Shown in pieces: positions 34,209 to 42,857 of a stretch of 64,000 nt of DNA (position 1 is its first letter; every line of letters begins with the position of its first letter). The translations under genes and the position numbers were made by a program. This DNA is from Candidatus Bathyarchaeota archaeon. Lineage in GTDB: Archaea > Thermoproteota > Bathyarchaeia > Bathyarchaeales > Bathycorpusculaceae. Under the pieces are notes generated by a model that saw nothing but the letters and a program-made list of their open reading frames with translations, was not told the origin of the DNA and did no database searches. The stretch covers positions 1,522,303 through 1,586,302 of the forward strand of contig JAOZID010000010.1 of NCBI GenBank assembly GCA_026014465.1, read 5' to 3'.

Positions 34209-34886
34209 ATGAAGGACCTCTCCACTGAAACTTTCTGGGAAGAAGCGGCAAGAACAAAGATGGGCAGTTACCTAACCAAGATAGAAACCGATTTTTTCAA
34301 AGAAGCCATCAGCAACTCAGATTACAAACTGGTCTGTGATGTCGGAACTGGCGCAGGGAAGTTTACGTTAATTGCCGTTGAAAAAAACTTGGAGACTGTT
34401 TCTTTGGATATTGATTTGCATGGCCTGAAACGGTTAAGGTTGTACACTAAAAAATCTCATTTGATTCAGGCTGACGCAAAAGCTTTGCCGTTAAAACCAG
34501 GAGTTTTTGACGCCGTTTTTTCAATGGAAGTTTTAGATTACATTCCTGAAACAGACAAAGTCTTAAACGAATTTCGCACCATTTCAAAAGATGGGGCAGG
34601 GCTCTTCTTTTCTTTTGGAAACCAGTCAAGCATAAAATCTAAAATCAGGAACATGCAAGGCAAAAACTACATGCACTCTTACGGCGAAGTTGCTGCTGGA
34701 CTTGAAAAGGCAGGCTACAAAGTTTTAGGAAAAACAGGTTTTAACTGGATGCTCTTCAACCGAAGCTCTGAGAACAGCCTTATTCCTTTGCTGGGCAAAC
34801 TTGAAAGAATAATTGGACTGCGCAAAATCGTAAGTTACAGCCCATGGGTACTAATAAAAGCAAAACTAAACAAACAAAACAGCTAA
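34209..34886 (+). CDS. Class I SAM-dependent methyltransferase
   Basis: The 225-residue protein has the SAM-binding motif I LVCDVGTGAGKFTLIAVE, an acidic loop VSLDIDLHGLKRL, motif II QADAKALPLKPGVFDAVFSM, and a following helix-strand as in UbiE/Methyltransf_11 proteins. The substrate is not predictable. The ATG has GGAAG about nine bases upstream. It is not obviously cotranscribed with its neighbours. Confidence 0.88.
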   Translation: MKDLSTETFWEEAARTKMGSYLTKIETDFFKEAISNSDYKLVCDVGTGAGKFTLIAVEKNLETVSLDIDLHGLKRLRLYTKKSHLIQADAKALPLKPGVFDAVFSMEVLDYIPETDKVLNEFRTISKDGAGLFFSFGNQSSIKSKIRNMQGKNYMHSYGEVAAGLEKAGYKVLGKTGFNWMLFNRSSENSLIPLLGKLERIIGLRKIVSYSPWVLIKAKLNKQNS

Positions 34887-34957
34887 CCACATTTTCTTTT
34901 GCCCCTTAACCGCTAAGAAAACAGAAGCAATTATTTCATTCCAAGTTTTGCTGCAAT

Positions 34958-34967
34958 AGTTTTAATA
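34958..34967 (+). promoter_or_regulatory. TATA-like box of the QueT-family gene
   Basis: The box AGTTTTAATA predicts transcription starting near 34990, just at the 5' edge of the structured leader. Confidence 0.45.
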
Positions 34968-34990
34968 GCGCTGTTTCCCTTTTTTGGGTT

Positions 34991-35056
34991 GGCGGGTAGG
35001 TGGACCTCCACCCGTTCCGCTAAGTTTAGAAATCCCGGTGTAGGAGGCAAAAAAGA
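34991..35056 (+). promoter_or_regulatory. Structured leader of the QueT-family gene; candidate riboswitch
   Basis: The leader can form a 5' hairpin. CGGGTAGG (34993-35000) pairs with CCT and ACCCG (35005-35007 and 35010-35014) across a two-base bulge with a TGGA loop. The same CCTCCACC segment (35005-35012) is also complementary to the ribosome-binding region GGTG...GGAGG (35037-35047), with a three-base bulge. The two foldings exclude each other, so the 5' hairpin would expose and its loss would mask the GGAGG site. The downstream gene is a probable queuosine/archaeosine-precursor transporter. I cannot match it to a known preQ1 class, so ligand control is inference. Confidence 0.45.
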
Positions 35057-35611
35057 GTGAAGTTTGATAGTAGAGATGTGACTTTAACTGCGGTTTTCGC
35101 AGCTTTGTACGTGGTTATTAATGTGGTGGAGTCGTTTGCGGTTGGCAGCCCCATTTTGGTTTATGGGCCTATTCAGCTGCGTGTTGCTGATTGTTTGATT
35201 GCTTTGGCGGTTCTGTTTGGTTGGCCTGTCGTGGGCGGCGTAACCTTGGGTTGCTTGGCAGCTAACGCGTATTACTTCTTGGGTACGCCTGATGTGATTT
35301 TGGGTCCTATTGCAAATCTGGTTGCAGCTAGTGTTGTGTTGTTTTTGCGCAAACACCGTTTAGTTGCCTGCGTTGCTGGAGCCCTGCCTGTAGGCGTCAT
35401 AGTTGGCAGTTACTTGTGGTTCTTCTTCCCGTTCCTCTCGCCGCCTGAAATGCTTGGTTTTCTTCCCGCATGGGCAGCCATGATCCTAAGCCTAACCATA
35501 AGCAGCATACTCGCCATAGCCGTCATAGGCTACCTGTTACTTGCGGTGCTTAGCCGCCCAAACATACTCAAGCCTCTAAAATCCCGCGGACTAAAAACTA
35601 TAGACCCCTAA
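35057..35611 (+). CDS. QueT-family transporter (probable preQ0/queuosine-precursor uptake)
   Basis: The 184-residue membrane protein has about five or six helices and the features of QueT/ECF S-component-like proteins. These are a start DSRDVTLTAVFAALYVVINV, then GPIQLRVADCLIALAVLFGW and an N-A-Y motif in LGCLAANAYYFLGTP. QueT proteins are thought to import 7-deazaguanine precursors, which in archaea feed archaeosine in tRNA. The GTG start has GGAGG nine bases upstream, inside the structured leader. No other pathway gene is in the window. Confidence 0.82.
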   Translation: MKFDSRDVTLTAVFAALYVVINVVESFAVGSPILVYGPIQLRVADCLIALAVLFGWPVVGGVTLGCLAANAYYFLGTPDVILGPIANLVAASVVLFLRKHRLVACVAGALPVGVIVGSYLWFFFPFLSPPEMLGFLPAWAAMILSLTISSILAIAVIGYLLLAVLSRPNILKPLKSRGLKTIDP

Positions 35612-35621
35612 GCTGCCCCGC

Positions 35622-38378
35622 TTAAGCAAGGAACCTCTCCAGCTTAGTTAAGCCGATGATTTCGTCAAAGCTCAGTCCCAGTGCGTCGAGAACCTGATCA
35701 AAAGTGCTGTGCAGGTACGCGATGTACTTGTCTACGTCTACGTCGTTTTTCGTGGCGAGCTCTACGGGTTTTACGTGGTCGCCGCTGCTGGTTTTTACGA
35801 AGCGTATGAGGTCGCCTGCGCGCATTTCTACGCCGCTTTCGTTTAGGATTTTTGCTGCTTTGACGTGTTGCGGGGTGGTTTTGGTGTATTTGTGCAGGTC
35901 CTCGCCTAACACGACGCTAAAAGCTAAGTCGTTGATGTCTGTCCATTCACGACGTTTAAGGCACATGTAGCGTCCGCGTACGATGCCTGCGATGTCTTTT
36001 TTGGCTTTCTCGAAATCCGCGGGGCTACGTACCTGCGCTAGACGCTGCTTCATCTGGTTAAACGCGTCCTTGATGAAAAGCGGTATGTGCTTTTTCTTGC
36101 CCGTTAAGCCCTTCACGTCCACGGTGCCGTCATCGAGTACGCCTAAGTAATTCTTTTTGCGGCTGCTAAAAACTGCGTAACGATACACCTTCTCTACGTC
36201 AATAGTCATTTTTAGTTGCTGCTCGGTCCAGTCTGCTAAACCTTTGATTTGCTCTTTGGATGGGTTTTTGAGAAACAAGCTGTCGGTGTCGCCGTAAAGC
36301 ACTTGGATGCCTAGGTCTTCGGCGTGGCTGCGGATTTTAGTGATGGAGTGTCTGCCAATTGCGGCGGTGGCTTCTGCGACAGGTGGGCAGTACAAGTCGA
36401 AGCTTTCGGCTCCGAAAACGCCGTAGCTGGCGTTCAAGATGACTTTGAGGGCTCCTTGTCCGACGTTGTACCAACTGCGTTGCTCCGCCGATAAGCTTTG
36501 GTCTTTGGCTCTGGATTTGTACCAGTGAACCCTCAAATCACGCAGCGAACCAATCAGCAAGCTTTCCATGCCACGTTTTTTGGTGCACACCCAATGTGGC
36601 GTATTTGGGATTATGTTGCTGCGGCATTCAGGATGCGGACACAAAATGCTCTGGTACCCCAAATTCCACACCTTGATAATTGAGGGGTACAGGCTGGGGA
36701 AGTCCATGACAGCTACGTTGAAGTGTACGCCTGGGACGGGTTCGACGACTATGGCGCCTTGGTATTTTTTGCCTTTAATGATGGCTTTGGTGGAGATTTG
36801 TCCTTTGTTGGCGAGTATGTCTTGGCTGTTGGGTATTAGCATGTTTTTGTGGCGGTGTTCGCGGTGCATGAAATTGCGTATCCAGCGTGAGACGCCTTGG
36901 CGGCTGACGTCTTCCATGGGCATGCTGCTTATGCGCGTTAGGACCAAGATTAGTTTCATGGCGAGTTCGTCTTGGTAGCTGGTTAGTTTGTAAGTGATTT
37001 CCGAGTCCCTGAAGCAGTACGCTGCCAATTCAGTGTAGCTTTGCTCGCCTATGGCTTTATCCGACGTAAGCTTCTCCAACCCCAAAACGCCCTTGCCCAC
37101 ATCGTTTAGGGTGATGTCTCGGTAGCGGTAGCCGTAAGCGTAAATTTGGATGGCGCGGTTGAAGAAGAACTTGTAGAGGTCGATGTGTATGCCCGTTTTT
37201 AGAAGGCAAACTCGTCTGCCTATGTCGATGGGGACTTCTTTTTTGGGTATGCCAAGGTTTGCTGCGCGGTGCGAGAGATAGCGCAAATCGAAGTCGTCGC
37301 CGTTAAACGTTAAAACAAACGGGTACTCCCAAAGCACCTCAAAGATGGCTCTGAGCAGTTGCTCTTCGGTTTCAAAATAGTCCAAGTCCATGTCGGGTTC
37401 CAAAGGCGCGTTTCCTTGTTGCATACCTTTGCGTTTGAGCATCAACACTTTCTTTTGTCCATCCGACGAATACACCGAACAGCACACCACAGGATACACG
37501 GCTTCGCGTGAATCAGGCACCCGCGACGACAACGGCGCATAAACTTCAATGTCTATGGCAACTCGGCGAAACTTGGGCGCAGGATACTCAGTGAGCTTTG
37601 CCCACTCCACCAAGTACCCAAGCTCCTCAGCAGTAACTATCTTCGAGAATTTTTCTTTGAGCTTGCCAATTGCCTCTTCGGCTTCCCTGTCAACATACGG
37701 GGTCAAGTTGCCGTTTTTCACTTCAAAAATCATGCCCGGCAAAAACCGCGTATCGTAAATGTAGCTCTGGTAATACTTGATTTTGGCTTCCCAAACTTCG
37801 GCTTCTTTTTGCTGGGCGGAGAGTTCGGTGACGGTTTGGGGGTAGTCTTCGGGGATTATGTCGCGTATGCTTCCGTTCGGTTTGCCTCCAATTGCGAGGG
37901 GGTCGTTTGTTACGACCTTGGTTACCTTGACTTGTTTATCCGCCAACGCATCCAGCAACTCTATTTCTTCTGGATGGTCAAAGCCTTCATGCTCCACTAC
38001 CCGCGGCATCTTTTCTAGCTCTTGCGGCGTCACGTTCGTTAAGCAGTACGGCTTGTGCCCCGTGTTGTCATACCAGAAATAGATTTTGCCCTCCTCAGGC
38101 TCGTAGAGTTTCACAACCGCCTTTTTTTGGCGACCATCATACGAAGCAGAAACAAAATACGACGGCGGCAGATTTTCAGGTGCCACAGGCGGATAAACGT
38201 GTTCACTACGGGTTTTTTTCTTGGCTGGTTCCATCGGTTTTTGAGGCTGCTGCTTTTTGACGGGTTCTGGCGCAGGCTCAACCGACGGCTTCTGCTCAGG
38301 TTTCTCCACTTCAACCTTTGTCGGCTCAGGTTTTTTCTGCGGCGAACCAAAATCAAACAAGCTTTTTTGCTTAGGCAT
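35622..38378 (-). CDS. polB: Family B DNA polymerase
   Basis: The 918-residue replicative polymerase begins with QKSLFDFG at residues 4-11, a PCNA-binding (PIP-like) QxxLxxF motif. A Lys/Pro/Glu-rich linker follows. The exonuclease domain shows RRVAIDIEVYAP (Exo I), TFNGDDFDLRYLSHR (Exo II) and YCFRDSEITYKL (Exo III). Polymerase motifs are VMDFPSLYPSIIKVWN (A), KVILNASYGVFGA (B) and YGDTDSLF (C), so both activities look intact. PIP boxes are commonly at the C-terminus in archaeal PolB; here the clearest one is N-terminal. The gene converges with the QueT-family gene, with ten bases between stops. Confidence 0.96.
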   Translation of the reverse strand: MPKQKSLFDFGSPQKKPEPTKVEVEKPEQKPSVEPAPEPVKKQQPQKPMEPAKKKTRSEHVYPPVAPENLPPSYFVSASYDGRQKKAVVKLYEPEEGKIYFWYDNTGHKPYCLTNVTPQELEKMPRVVEHEGFDHPEEIELLDALADKQVKVTKVVTNDPLAIGGKPNGSIRDIIPEDYPQTVTELSAQQKEAEVWEAKIKYYQSYIYDTRFLPGMIFEVKNGNLTPYVDREAEEAIGKLKEKFSKIVTAEELGYLVEWAKLTEYPAPKFRRVAIDIEVYAPLSSRVPDSREAVYPVVCCSVYSSDGQKKVLMLKRKGMQQGNAPLEPDMDLDYFETEEQLLRAIFEVLWEYPFVLTFNGDDFDLRYLSHRAANLGIPKKEVPIDIGRRVCLLKTGIHIDLYKFFFNRAIQIYAYGYRYRDITLNDVGKGVLGLEKLTSDKAIGEQSYTELAAYCFRDSEITYKLTSYQDELAMKLILVLTRISSMPMEDVSRQGVSRWIRNFMHREHRHKNMLIPNSQDILANKGQISTKAIIKGKKYQGAIVVEPVPGVHFNVAVMDFPSLYPSIIKVWNLGYQSILCPHPECRSNIIPNTPHWVCTKKRGMESLLIGSLRDLRVHWYKSRAKDQSLSAEQRSWYNVGQGALKVILNASYGVFGAESFDLYCPPVAEATAAIGRHSITKIRSHAEDLGIQVLYGDTDSLFLKNPSKEQIKGLADWTEQQLKMTIDVEKVYRYAVFSSRKKNYLGVLDDGTVDVKGLTGKKKHIPLFIKDAFNQMKQRLAQVRSPADFEKAKKDIAGIVRGRYMCLKRREWTDINDLAFSVVLGEDLHKYTKTTPQHVKAAKILNESGVEMRAGDLIRFVKTSSGDHVKPVELATKNDVDVDKYIAYLHSTFDQVLDALGLSFDEIIGLTKLERFLA

Positions 38379-38500
38379 CCTCTTTTGACCTTGTATTCTT
38401 CTATTAGCGTGGAACTAAAATCTTTAACGGAAAACCCCAACCACCTCTCCCCTAACGTTTTCTTCTAAAACTGGCTGGCACAACAAACACGCAAATATAT

Positions 38501-38511
38501 TGTATATATAG
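38501..38511 (+). promoter_or_regulatory. Strong TATA box upstream of the structured-RNA region
   Basis: The box TGTATATATAG in an A/T-rich stretch predicts a start near 38533. No coding region begins within 300 bases of it, which supports a non-coding transcript or a long leader. Confidence 0.5.
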
Positions 38512-38532
38512 AATATTGGTGGAATTTTTATT

Positions 38533-38690
38533 TGCCTGATTGCCTCTCTATAGATTTGTGCCAGCTAGGGTTCGTCCTCGAGTCGGAGCAACTTTGGCGA
38601 GCCACCTGTTGACGTGGGATATCTGTCCTTTGCCCCCGCATACTCGTTGACATGGTTCGCCAAAGTATTTGCCTCCTTTGCTGTTTTGGA
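38533..38690 (+). ncRNA. Candidate structured RNA between polB and the alkaline phosphatase gene
   Basis: The region folds around a 14-bp stem with one G-T pair: ACTTTGGCGAGCCA (38591-38604) pairs with TGGTTCGCCAAAGT (38653-38666). GGAG (38585-38588) and CTCC (38673-38676) extend it outward. Inside, GTGGG (38614-38618) can pair with CCCGC (38635-38639). Upstream, AGGG and TCCT flank a TTCG tetraloop (38567-38578). A strong TATA box lies at the right distance upstream and a T-rich tract follows. Segments with GTTGAC occur on both sides of the inner loop. It matches no RNA family I can name (not RNase P, SRP or C/D box). It could also be the leader of the phosphatase mRNA. Confidence 0.45.
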
Positions 38691-38761
38691 TTTGGTTTGT
38701 TTGTTTTGGTGCTGCTTGCTGTTTGTTGCTTGGTTTGTTTGGTTTCTTGCAGATCGTTTGT

Positions 38762-38773
38762 TCTATATATTTT
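38762..38773 (+). promoter_or_regulatory. TATA-like box of the alkaline phosphatase gene
   Basis: The box TCTATATATTTT predicts a start near 38794, leaving a leader of about 115 bases before the phosphatase start codon. It supports a promoter separate from the one at 38501. Confidence 0.45.
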
Positions 38774-38908
38774 AGGTTTGAAGCTATAGCCTTGGGAGAC
38801 GCCTATAGATTACATCGAGAACCAATATGTGCCCTAAACCGCGTTTTTCTAGAACTTGACCAAGCCAGCCCAATTTGGTTTTGGTCGCAAGCACATATGG
38901 GTGAAAAA

Positions 38909-40618
38909 ATGGAAAATAAATATCGAATCTTGGTTGCTACAATATTTGTGGCTGTTATTGCCGTGTCTATGATTGCCGTTCCCGCTTTTTCTGCAAATGC
39001 GGGGTTTGGTGCCAACAACAGGACAAAAAACGTAATTGTTATGATACCTGATGGCTGTTCTCAAAGCATAGAGACTTTGACTCGCTGGTACAATGGCGGC
39101 GGATTATACCTTGACACCATAGTCACTGGAACCGTTGCAACCTACATGTCCGATTCTGTAATTACGGATTCTGCTTCTGCTGGAACCGCTTTTGCTACTG
39201 GACACAAAACAACCGATGGCTTCATTAGCGTAGGACCTCGAACTGAAGACCTTCTCACTGGATTCATACCAACCGCTGACCCCTACGAACCCTTAGCCAC
39301 CGTTCTTGAAGGCGCCCAGCTTGAAGGCAAAGCCACTGGCTTAATTGCCACTAGCCGAATAACCCATGCTACCCCAGCAGTGTACGCAGCTCACATCAAC
39401 GACCGCAACAACGAAAACGAAATCATGGAGCAACTAGTCTACCATGATGTGGATGTGGTTTTGGGCGGCGGTTTCCGTCATCTGATTAACTCCACTGACA
39501 GCTACACAACCAGCTTTGGCGAAACATGGAATGGCAAACGTACTGACAGCGACAACCTCTACCAAACAATACTTGACCGCGGCTATCAATTTGTTGACAA
39601 CAAAGACGACCTGCTAAGCGTTGATTCGGGTAAACTCTTTGGCATGTTTGCTGAAAGCCACATGGAAGCCGATATAGACCGTGCAGATTTTGCTGCTTAT
39701 CAGCCTTCAATTGCCGAGATGACAAAGAAAGCAATTGACCTGCTATCCCAAGACAAAGATGGCTTTTTCCTCATGGTTGAAGGCAGCCAAGTAGACTGGG
39801 CAGGACACGCTAATGACCCCATACACATGGTTACTGACTTCTTAGCTTTTGATGAAGCTGTAGGTGTTGCCCTTGAATTTGCCGCGCAGGATAAGCAGAC
39901 TCTTGTTTTGGCTTTCCCTGACCACAACACTGGAGGCTTAACCATAGGCAGCTACTACCAAGACAGCAACGCCATCGGACACGGCTACACCGACCTAACC
40001 GTTGAAGACATCGTAAATCCCCTGCTGGGCATGGAAATCACCTCTACAGGTCTGGTACGTGAACTCGCAGGCGTCACAGGTGATAATGATGCTGTCCGCG
40101 CAGTCTTTGAAGACCGCTGGAACATATCCGTAACCGACGATGACATAGCCGCTATGGACTTGACTGATTCCTACTCAATTTCTGAATACATAAGCCAAGC
40201 ATACACTCCCTTTGGCTGGACCACCCACGGACACACTGGCGACGACGTTCCCCTCTGGGCTTACAGTCCATCAATACTAACCACCCCCATTGGACACTAC
40301 GACAACACCGCGCTAGCTGAAATCTGCGCCGACGCATTAGGCTTTAGACTGGACCAAACAACCAATCAATTGTACGTTAACGTAGCCAGTATCTTTAGCG
40401 AAGACCAATGGAACCTAAACTTCACTGACCCACAAAACCCCGTTTTGGAAATCACTACAAACAACTGCTATGCAGAACTCCCCGTAAGCAAAGACAGCCT
40501 AACCATAACATCCAACAACGGTCATGTCCGCACATTTGAGTTAGAAGGCGTAGTAGTCTATGCTCCTATGAACGGAGACGTCTACCTCCCCTTCCAAGCA
40601 GCCCACCTCATACGATAG
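38909..40618 (+). CDS. phoA: Secreted alkaline phosphatase
   Basis: The 569-residue protein has a signal peptide (MENKYRILVATIFVAVIAVS, cleavage near AFSANA) and the alkaline phosphatase core. NVIVMIPDGCSQS holds the first metal Asp. SVITDSASAGTAFATGHKT carries the nucleophile Ser and TGLIATSRITHATPAVYAAH follows. FFLMVEGSQVDWAGHANDP holds further metal ligands, then LVLAFPDHNTGG and WTTHGHTGDDVPLWAYS with the late His ligand. It would release phosphate outside the cell. The frame is open from 38669, but the ATG at 38909 has GGGTGA upstream and begins the signal peptide. The upstream 80 codons overlap the structured-RNA region and are not believed. Confidence 0.94.
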   Translation: MENKYRILVATIFVAVIAVSMIAVPAFSANAGFGANNRTKNVIVMIPDGCSQSIETLTRWYNGGGLYLDTIVTGTVATYMSDSVITDSASAGTAFATGHKTTDGFISVGPRTEDLLTGFIPTADPYEPLATVLEGAQLEGKATGLIATSRITHATPAVYAAHINDRNNENEIMEQLVYHDVDVVLGGGFRHLINSTDSYTTSFGETWNGKRTDSDNLYQTILDRGYQFVDNKDDLLSVDSGKLFGMFAESHMEADIDRADFAAYQPSIAEMTKKAIDLLSQDKDGFFLMVEGSQVDWAGHANDPIHMVTDFLAFDEAVGVALEFAAQDKQTLVLAFPDHNTGGLTIGSYYQDSNAIGHGYTDLTVEDIVNPLLGMEITSTGLVRELAGVTGDNDAVRAVFEDRWNISVTDDDIAAMDLTDSYSISEYISQAYTPFGWTTHGHTGDDVPLWAYSPSILTTPIGHYDNTALAEICADALGFRLDQTTNQLYVNVASIFSEDQWNLNFTDPQNPVLEITTNNCYAELPVSKDSLTITSNNGHVRTFELEGVVVYAPMNGDVYLPFQAAHLIR

Positions 40619-40737
40619 CCCTTCAACCTCCCCTTTCTCTTTATTTTTTTAGAATCTGCTTTTTGTTGCTTTATGCGCGGTTTGTTTTCTTTATTCTTAT
40701 AAATGCCGCCATGCTGTGTTATGGCTGTGTATAGACT

Positions 40738-42084
40738 TTGCTAAGAGATGCTTGGACGCTTGCCATTGAAACCCTAAGCTGGATTGAACTGCAAAAACTC
40801 AGCGAACACATGGCATTTGCCAAAACCGTAAAACAACTATGCATAAACGACCCCGACGCAACTCGACTGGGATATGGCTTAGTTGTGGAGACGGTTAGAC
40901 GAAAAAACCTCATCGACAAATTCATCAACAGCCAACTAAAAGACAAAACCCTTGACGAGTTCGACATGGGAATACAGGCGTTTTTGCGTTTGTACGTTTA
41001 CCAGACCCGCATAACCCGCAACTGGGAAGGGTTTGACCTCAAAGAAGCTGAACACATAGCCAAATTAGCCCGTTCGATTCTGGGGTGGCAAGCCATGCGC
41101 CAAGTTGAATACGCCCTAGGTTTCTTGCTCACCCAACCCGTTCAGCCCCTCATAGACGCAGCAAAAGACCACGAAAAAGTCGCCCTGCAAACTTACCACC
41201 CCGCATGGTTTGTCAAATACTGCTTTGACTTGCTAGGCAAAGAAGAAGCCACTGCTTTTCTGCAAGCTAACCTGCAAGCTCTTCCTGTTTACCTGCGCCT
41301 AAACACGCTGCGCGGCACATCTGATGAGTTGCTGCAAAAACTCTGCGCCGACGGCATAACCGCAGAAAAAACCCCGCAACTACAGCACACTTACCGCCTA
41401 ATCGAATCCAAAAAACCCCTAACCAAGACCGATAGTTTTCGCCTTGGACTCTTCTATATCCAAGACAAAGCCAGCTGCTTCGCCGCCCAAGCCGCAAACC
41501 CCAAACCCGACATGGCCGTCTTAGACGTCTGCGCTGCTCCTGGTGCCAAAACCACGTATCTTGCCCAGCTAATGCAAAACAAAGGCGTAATCTGCTCTGT
41601 GGATTACTCGCGAAGAAGACTAGCCGCTTGGCGTCAAGAAACCGCGCGGATGTGGATAGAAAACGCTCATCCCCTAATCGCAGACGCCTGCTTCCCGCTG
41701 CCGTTGGGCGTAGAAGCTGATGTGGTGATTTTAGACCCGCCCTGCACCAGCACAGGAGTCTTCGCAAAGCTGCCCGCAGCCAAATGGCGACTAACCCCAA
41801 AATCCCTAGAGAAAATGACGCAGATTCAATGGGCAATGATTTGCAACTGCGCAAACCACGTCAAATCTGGCGGCATCCTAACCTACAGCACCTGCAGCAT
41901 AACCCTTGAAGAAAACGAACAAATCATACAACGCTTCCTAAACGAGCACCAAAACTTCCACCTAACCGACATCGACCCGCAGATAGGCGTGTCTGGACTT
42001 CAAGGTTTAGACAAATGCCAACGCCTCTACCCCCACCTGCACCAAAGCAACGGCTTCTTCATAGCCAAACTACAAAAACAATAA
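40738..42084 (+). CDS. RsmB/NSUN-type RNA m5C methyltransferase with NusB-like N-terminal domain
   Basis: The 448-residue protein has an all-helical N-terminal domain resembling NusB (residues ~1-150), then a YHPAWFVKYCFDLLG segment and a Rossmann methyltransferase. Key motifs are LDVCAAPGAKTTYLAQLM (SAM motif I), VILDPPCTSTGVF (motif IV with catalytic Cys) and ILTYSTCSITLEENE (motif VI Cys). Such enzymes methylate cytosine C5 in rRNA or tRNA. The start is TTG, with a TATA-like box about 35-40 bases before it and no ribosome-binding site, suggesting a nearly leaderless mRNA. Confidence 0.93.
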   Translation: MLRDAWTLAIETLSWIELQKLSEHMAFAKTVKQLCINDPDATRLGYGLVVETVRRKNLIDKFINSQLKDKTLDEFDMGIQAFLRLYVYQTRITRNWEGFDLKEAEHIAKLARSILGWQAMRQVEYALGFLLTQPVQPLIDAAKDHEKVALQTYHPAWFVKYCFDLLGKEEATAFLQANLQALPVYLRLNTLRGTSDELLQKLCADGITAEKTPQLQHTYRLIESKKPLTKTDSFRLGLFYIQDKASCFAAQAANPKPDMAVLDVCAAPGAKTTYLAQLMQNKGVICSVDYSRRRLAAWRQETARMWIENAHPLIADACFPLPLGVEADVVILDPPCTSTGVFAKLPAAKWRLTPKSLEKMTQIQWAMICNCANHVKSGGILTYSTCSITLEENEQIIQRFLNEHQNFHLTDIDPQIGVSGLQGLDKCQRLYPHLHQSNGFFIAKLQKQ

Positions 42085-42153
42085 ACCCTTCCTCCTTGGC
42101 TTTTCACCTTTTACCTGCAAAGCTGCTTGAACACAGAATTTGGCATCCTTAAT

Positions 42154-42219
42154 AACCTATTTAGCGTCTATTTGGATGCTATTTTTTAATTGTATGCAGA
42201 AAAGGGGGGAGGGGGTCTA
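42154..42219 (+). repeat. Dispersed intergenic element, copy 1
   Basis: This copy runs from AACCTATT through GGATGCTA and TTTTAATTGTATGCAGAAA to GGGGGGAGGGGGTCTA. Two related copies lie on the opposite strand at 49177-49233 and 58174-58248. It lies 165 bases upstream of the Hsp20-like gene, in a 299-base intergenic region that also holds a TATA box at 42331-42340. Confidence 0.7.
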
Positions 42220-42330
42220 GTTTTTTGGGTTTTTTTGTTGTTTGGCTTGAAAAATGTGGTGTTGGTTTGTATTTGTTTTGGGTTTGTGGATATTTAGGTT
42301 ACATATTTTCCAACTTTTTCTATGCGATAC

Positions 42331-42340
42331 GTTTTATAGT
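42331..42340 (+). promoter_or_regulatory. TATA-like box of the Hsp20-uL15-secY operon
   Basis: The box GTTTTATAGT predicts a start near 42362, leaving a short leader with GGGGGAT before the ATG at 42384. Confidence 0.45.
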
Positions 42341-42383
42341 TACGGTTGGGATTGCTCTCTAAAATAGTGGGGGATGTAAGTAA

Positions 42384-42857
42384 ATGAGTGCGAGATGGAG
42401 AAGAAGTAAGAAACATCTTAAATGGTTGGATCTTAAGAACTTTCGCTTTAGCCCCAAGGACTCCAGCGGTAAACCCCCTCGGATAGAGACCGTTAAAGCG
42501 CAAAAGAAGACGTATCCCCCAAAGTATCGGTTGCCCAAAAAGTTTGGCAGAGACAAATGGCGTGCGCCTAAACCTCTTATTGACATGTTCCAGGATAACA
42601 ATTGGGTAACTATAGTCGCCGAAGTTGCGGGTTTCAATCAGGAAACCGTGAAAGTCAACATCAAAAACCAAAAACTCATACTGTCTGCGAAGGCGACTGA
42701 CCGTAAATACTATAAAAGTTTAAATCTTCCGAAGGTAGTGATTCCAAACGTCGCGCATAAGAATCTCAAGAACGGCGTGATTGAAATCAAGCTGAAAAAA
42801 GCGCAAAAGCAACAAACTCTAAAACAACAAGAAGCAGGTTTAAACGATGCCACATAA
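42384..42857 (+). CDS. Hsp20/alpha-crystallin-like small heat-shock protein
   Basis: The 157-residue protein has a strongly basic N-terminal third (MSARWRRSKKHLKWLDLKN) and an alpha-crystallin domain. The domain reads PLIDMFQDNNWVTIVAEVAG, NQETVKVNIKNQKLILSA, KSLNLPKVV and KNGVIEIKLKK. The A-x-x-x-x-N-G-V-I/L-E-I pattern is the family's end strand. Family members hold unfolding proteins. It overlaps the start of uL15 by 11 bases, so it is translationally coupled to a ribosomal protein gene, an unusual position. The basic extension may bind rRNA (inference). Confidence 0.82.
   Translation: MSARWRRSKKHLKWLDLKNFRFSPKDSSGKPPRIETVKAQKKTYPPKYRLPKKFGRDKWRAPKPLIDMFQDNNWVTIVAEVAGFNQETVKVNIKNQKLILSAKATDRKYYKSLNLPKVVIPNVAHKNLKNGVIEIKLKKAQKQQTLKQQEAGLNDAT

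Noticed and set aside
34991-35056. Match of the QueT leader to fluoride, TPP or cobalamin riboswitches
   Set aside because: None of the conserved core sequences of those classes is present; only the general two-state pairing is seen.
38669-38908. N-terminal extension of alkaline phosphatase by 80 codons
   Set aside because: It precedes the signal peptide, overlaps the structured-RNA region and has no ribosome-binding site, while the ATG at 38909 has one.
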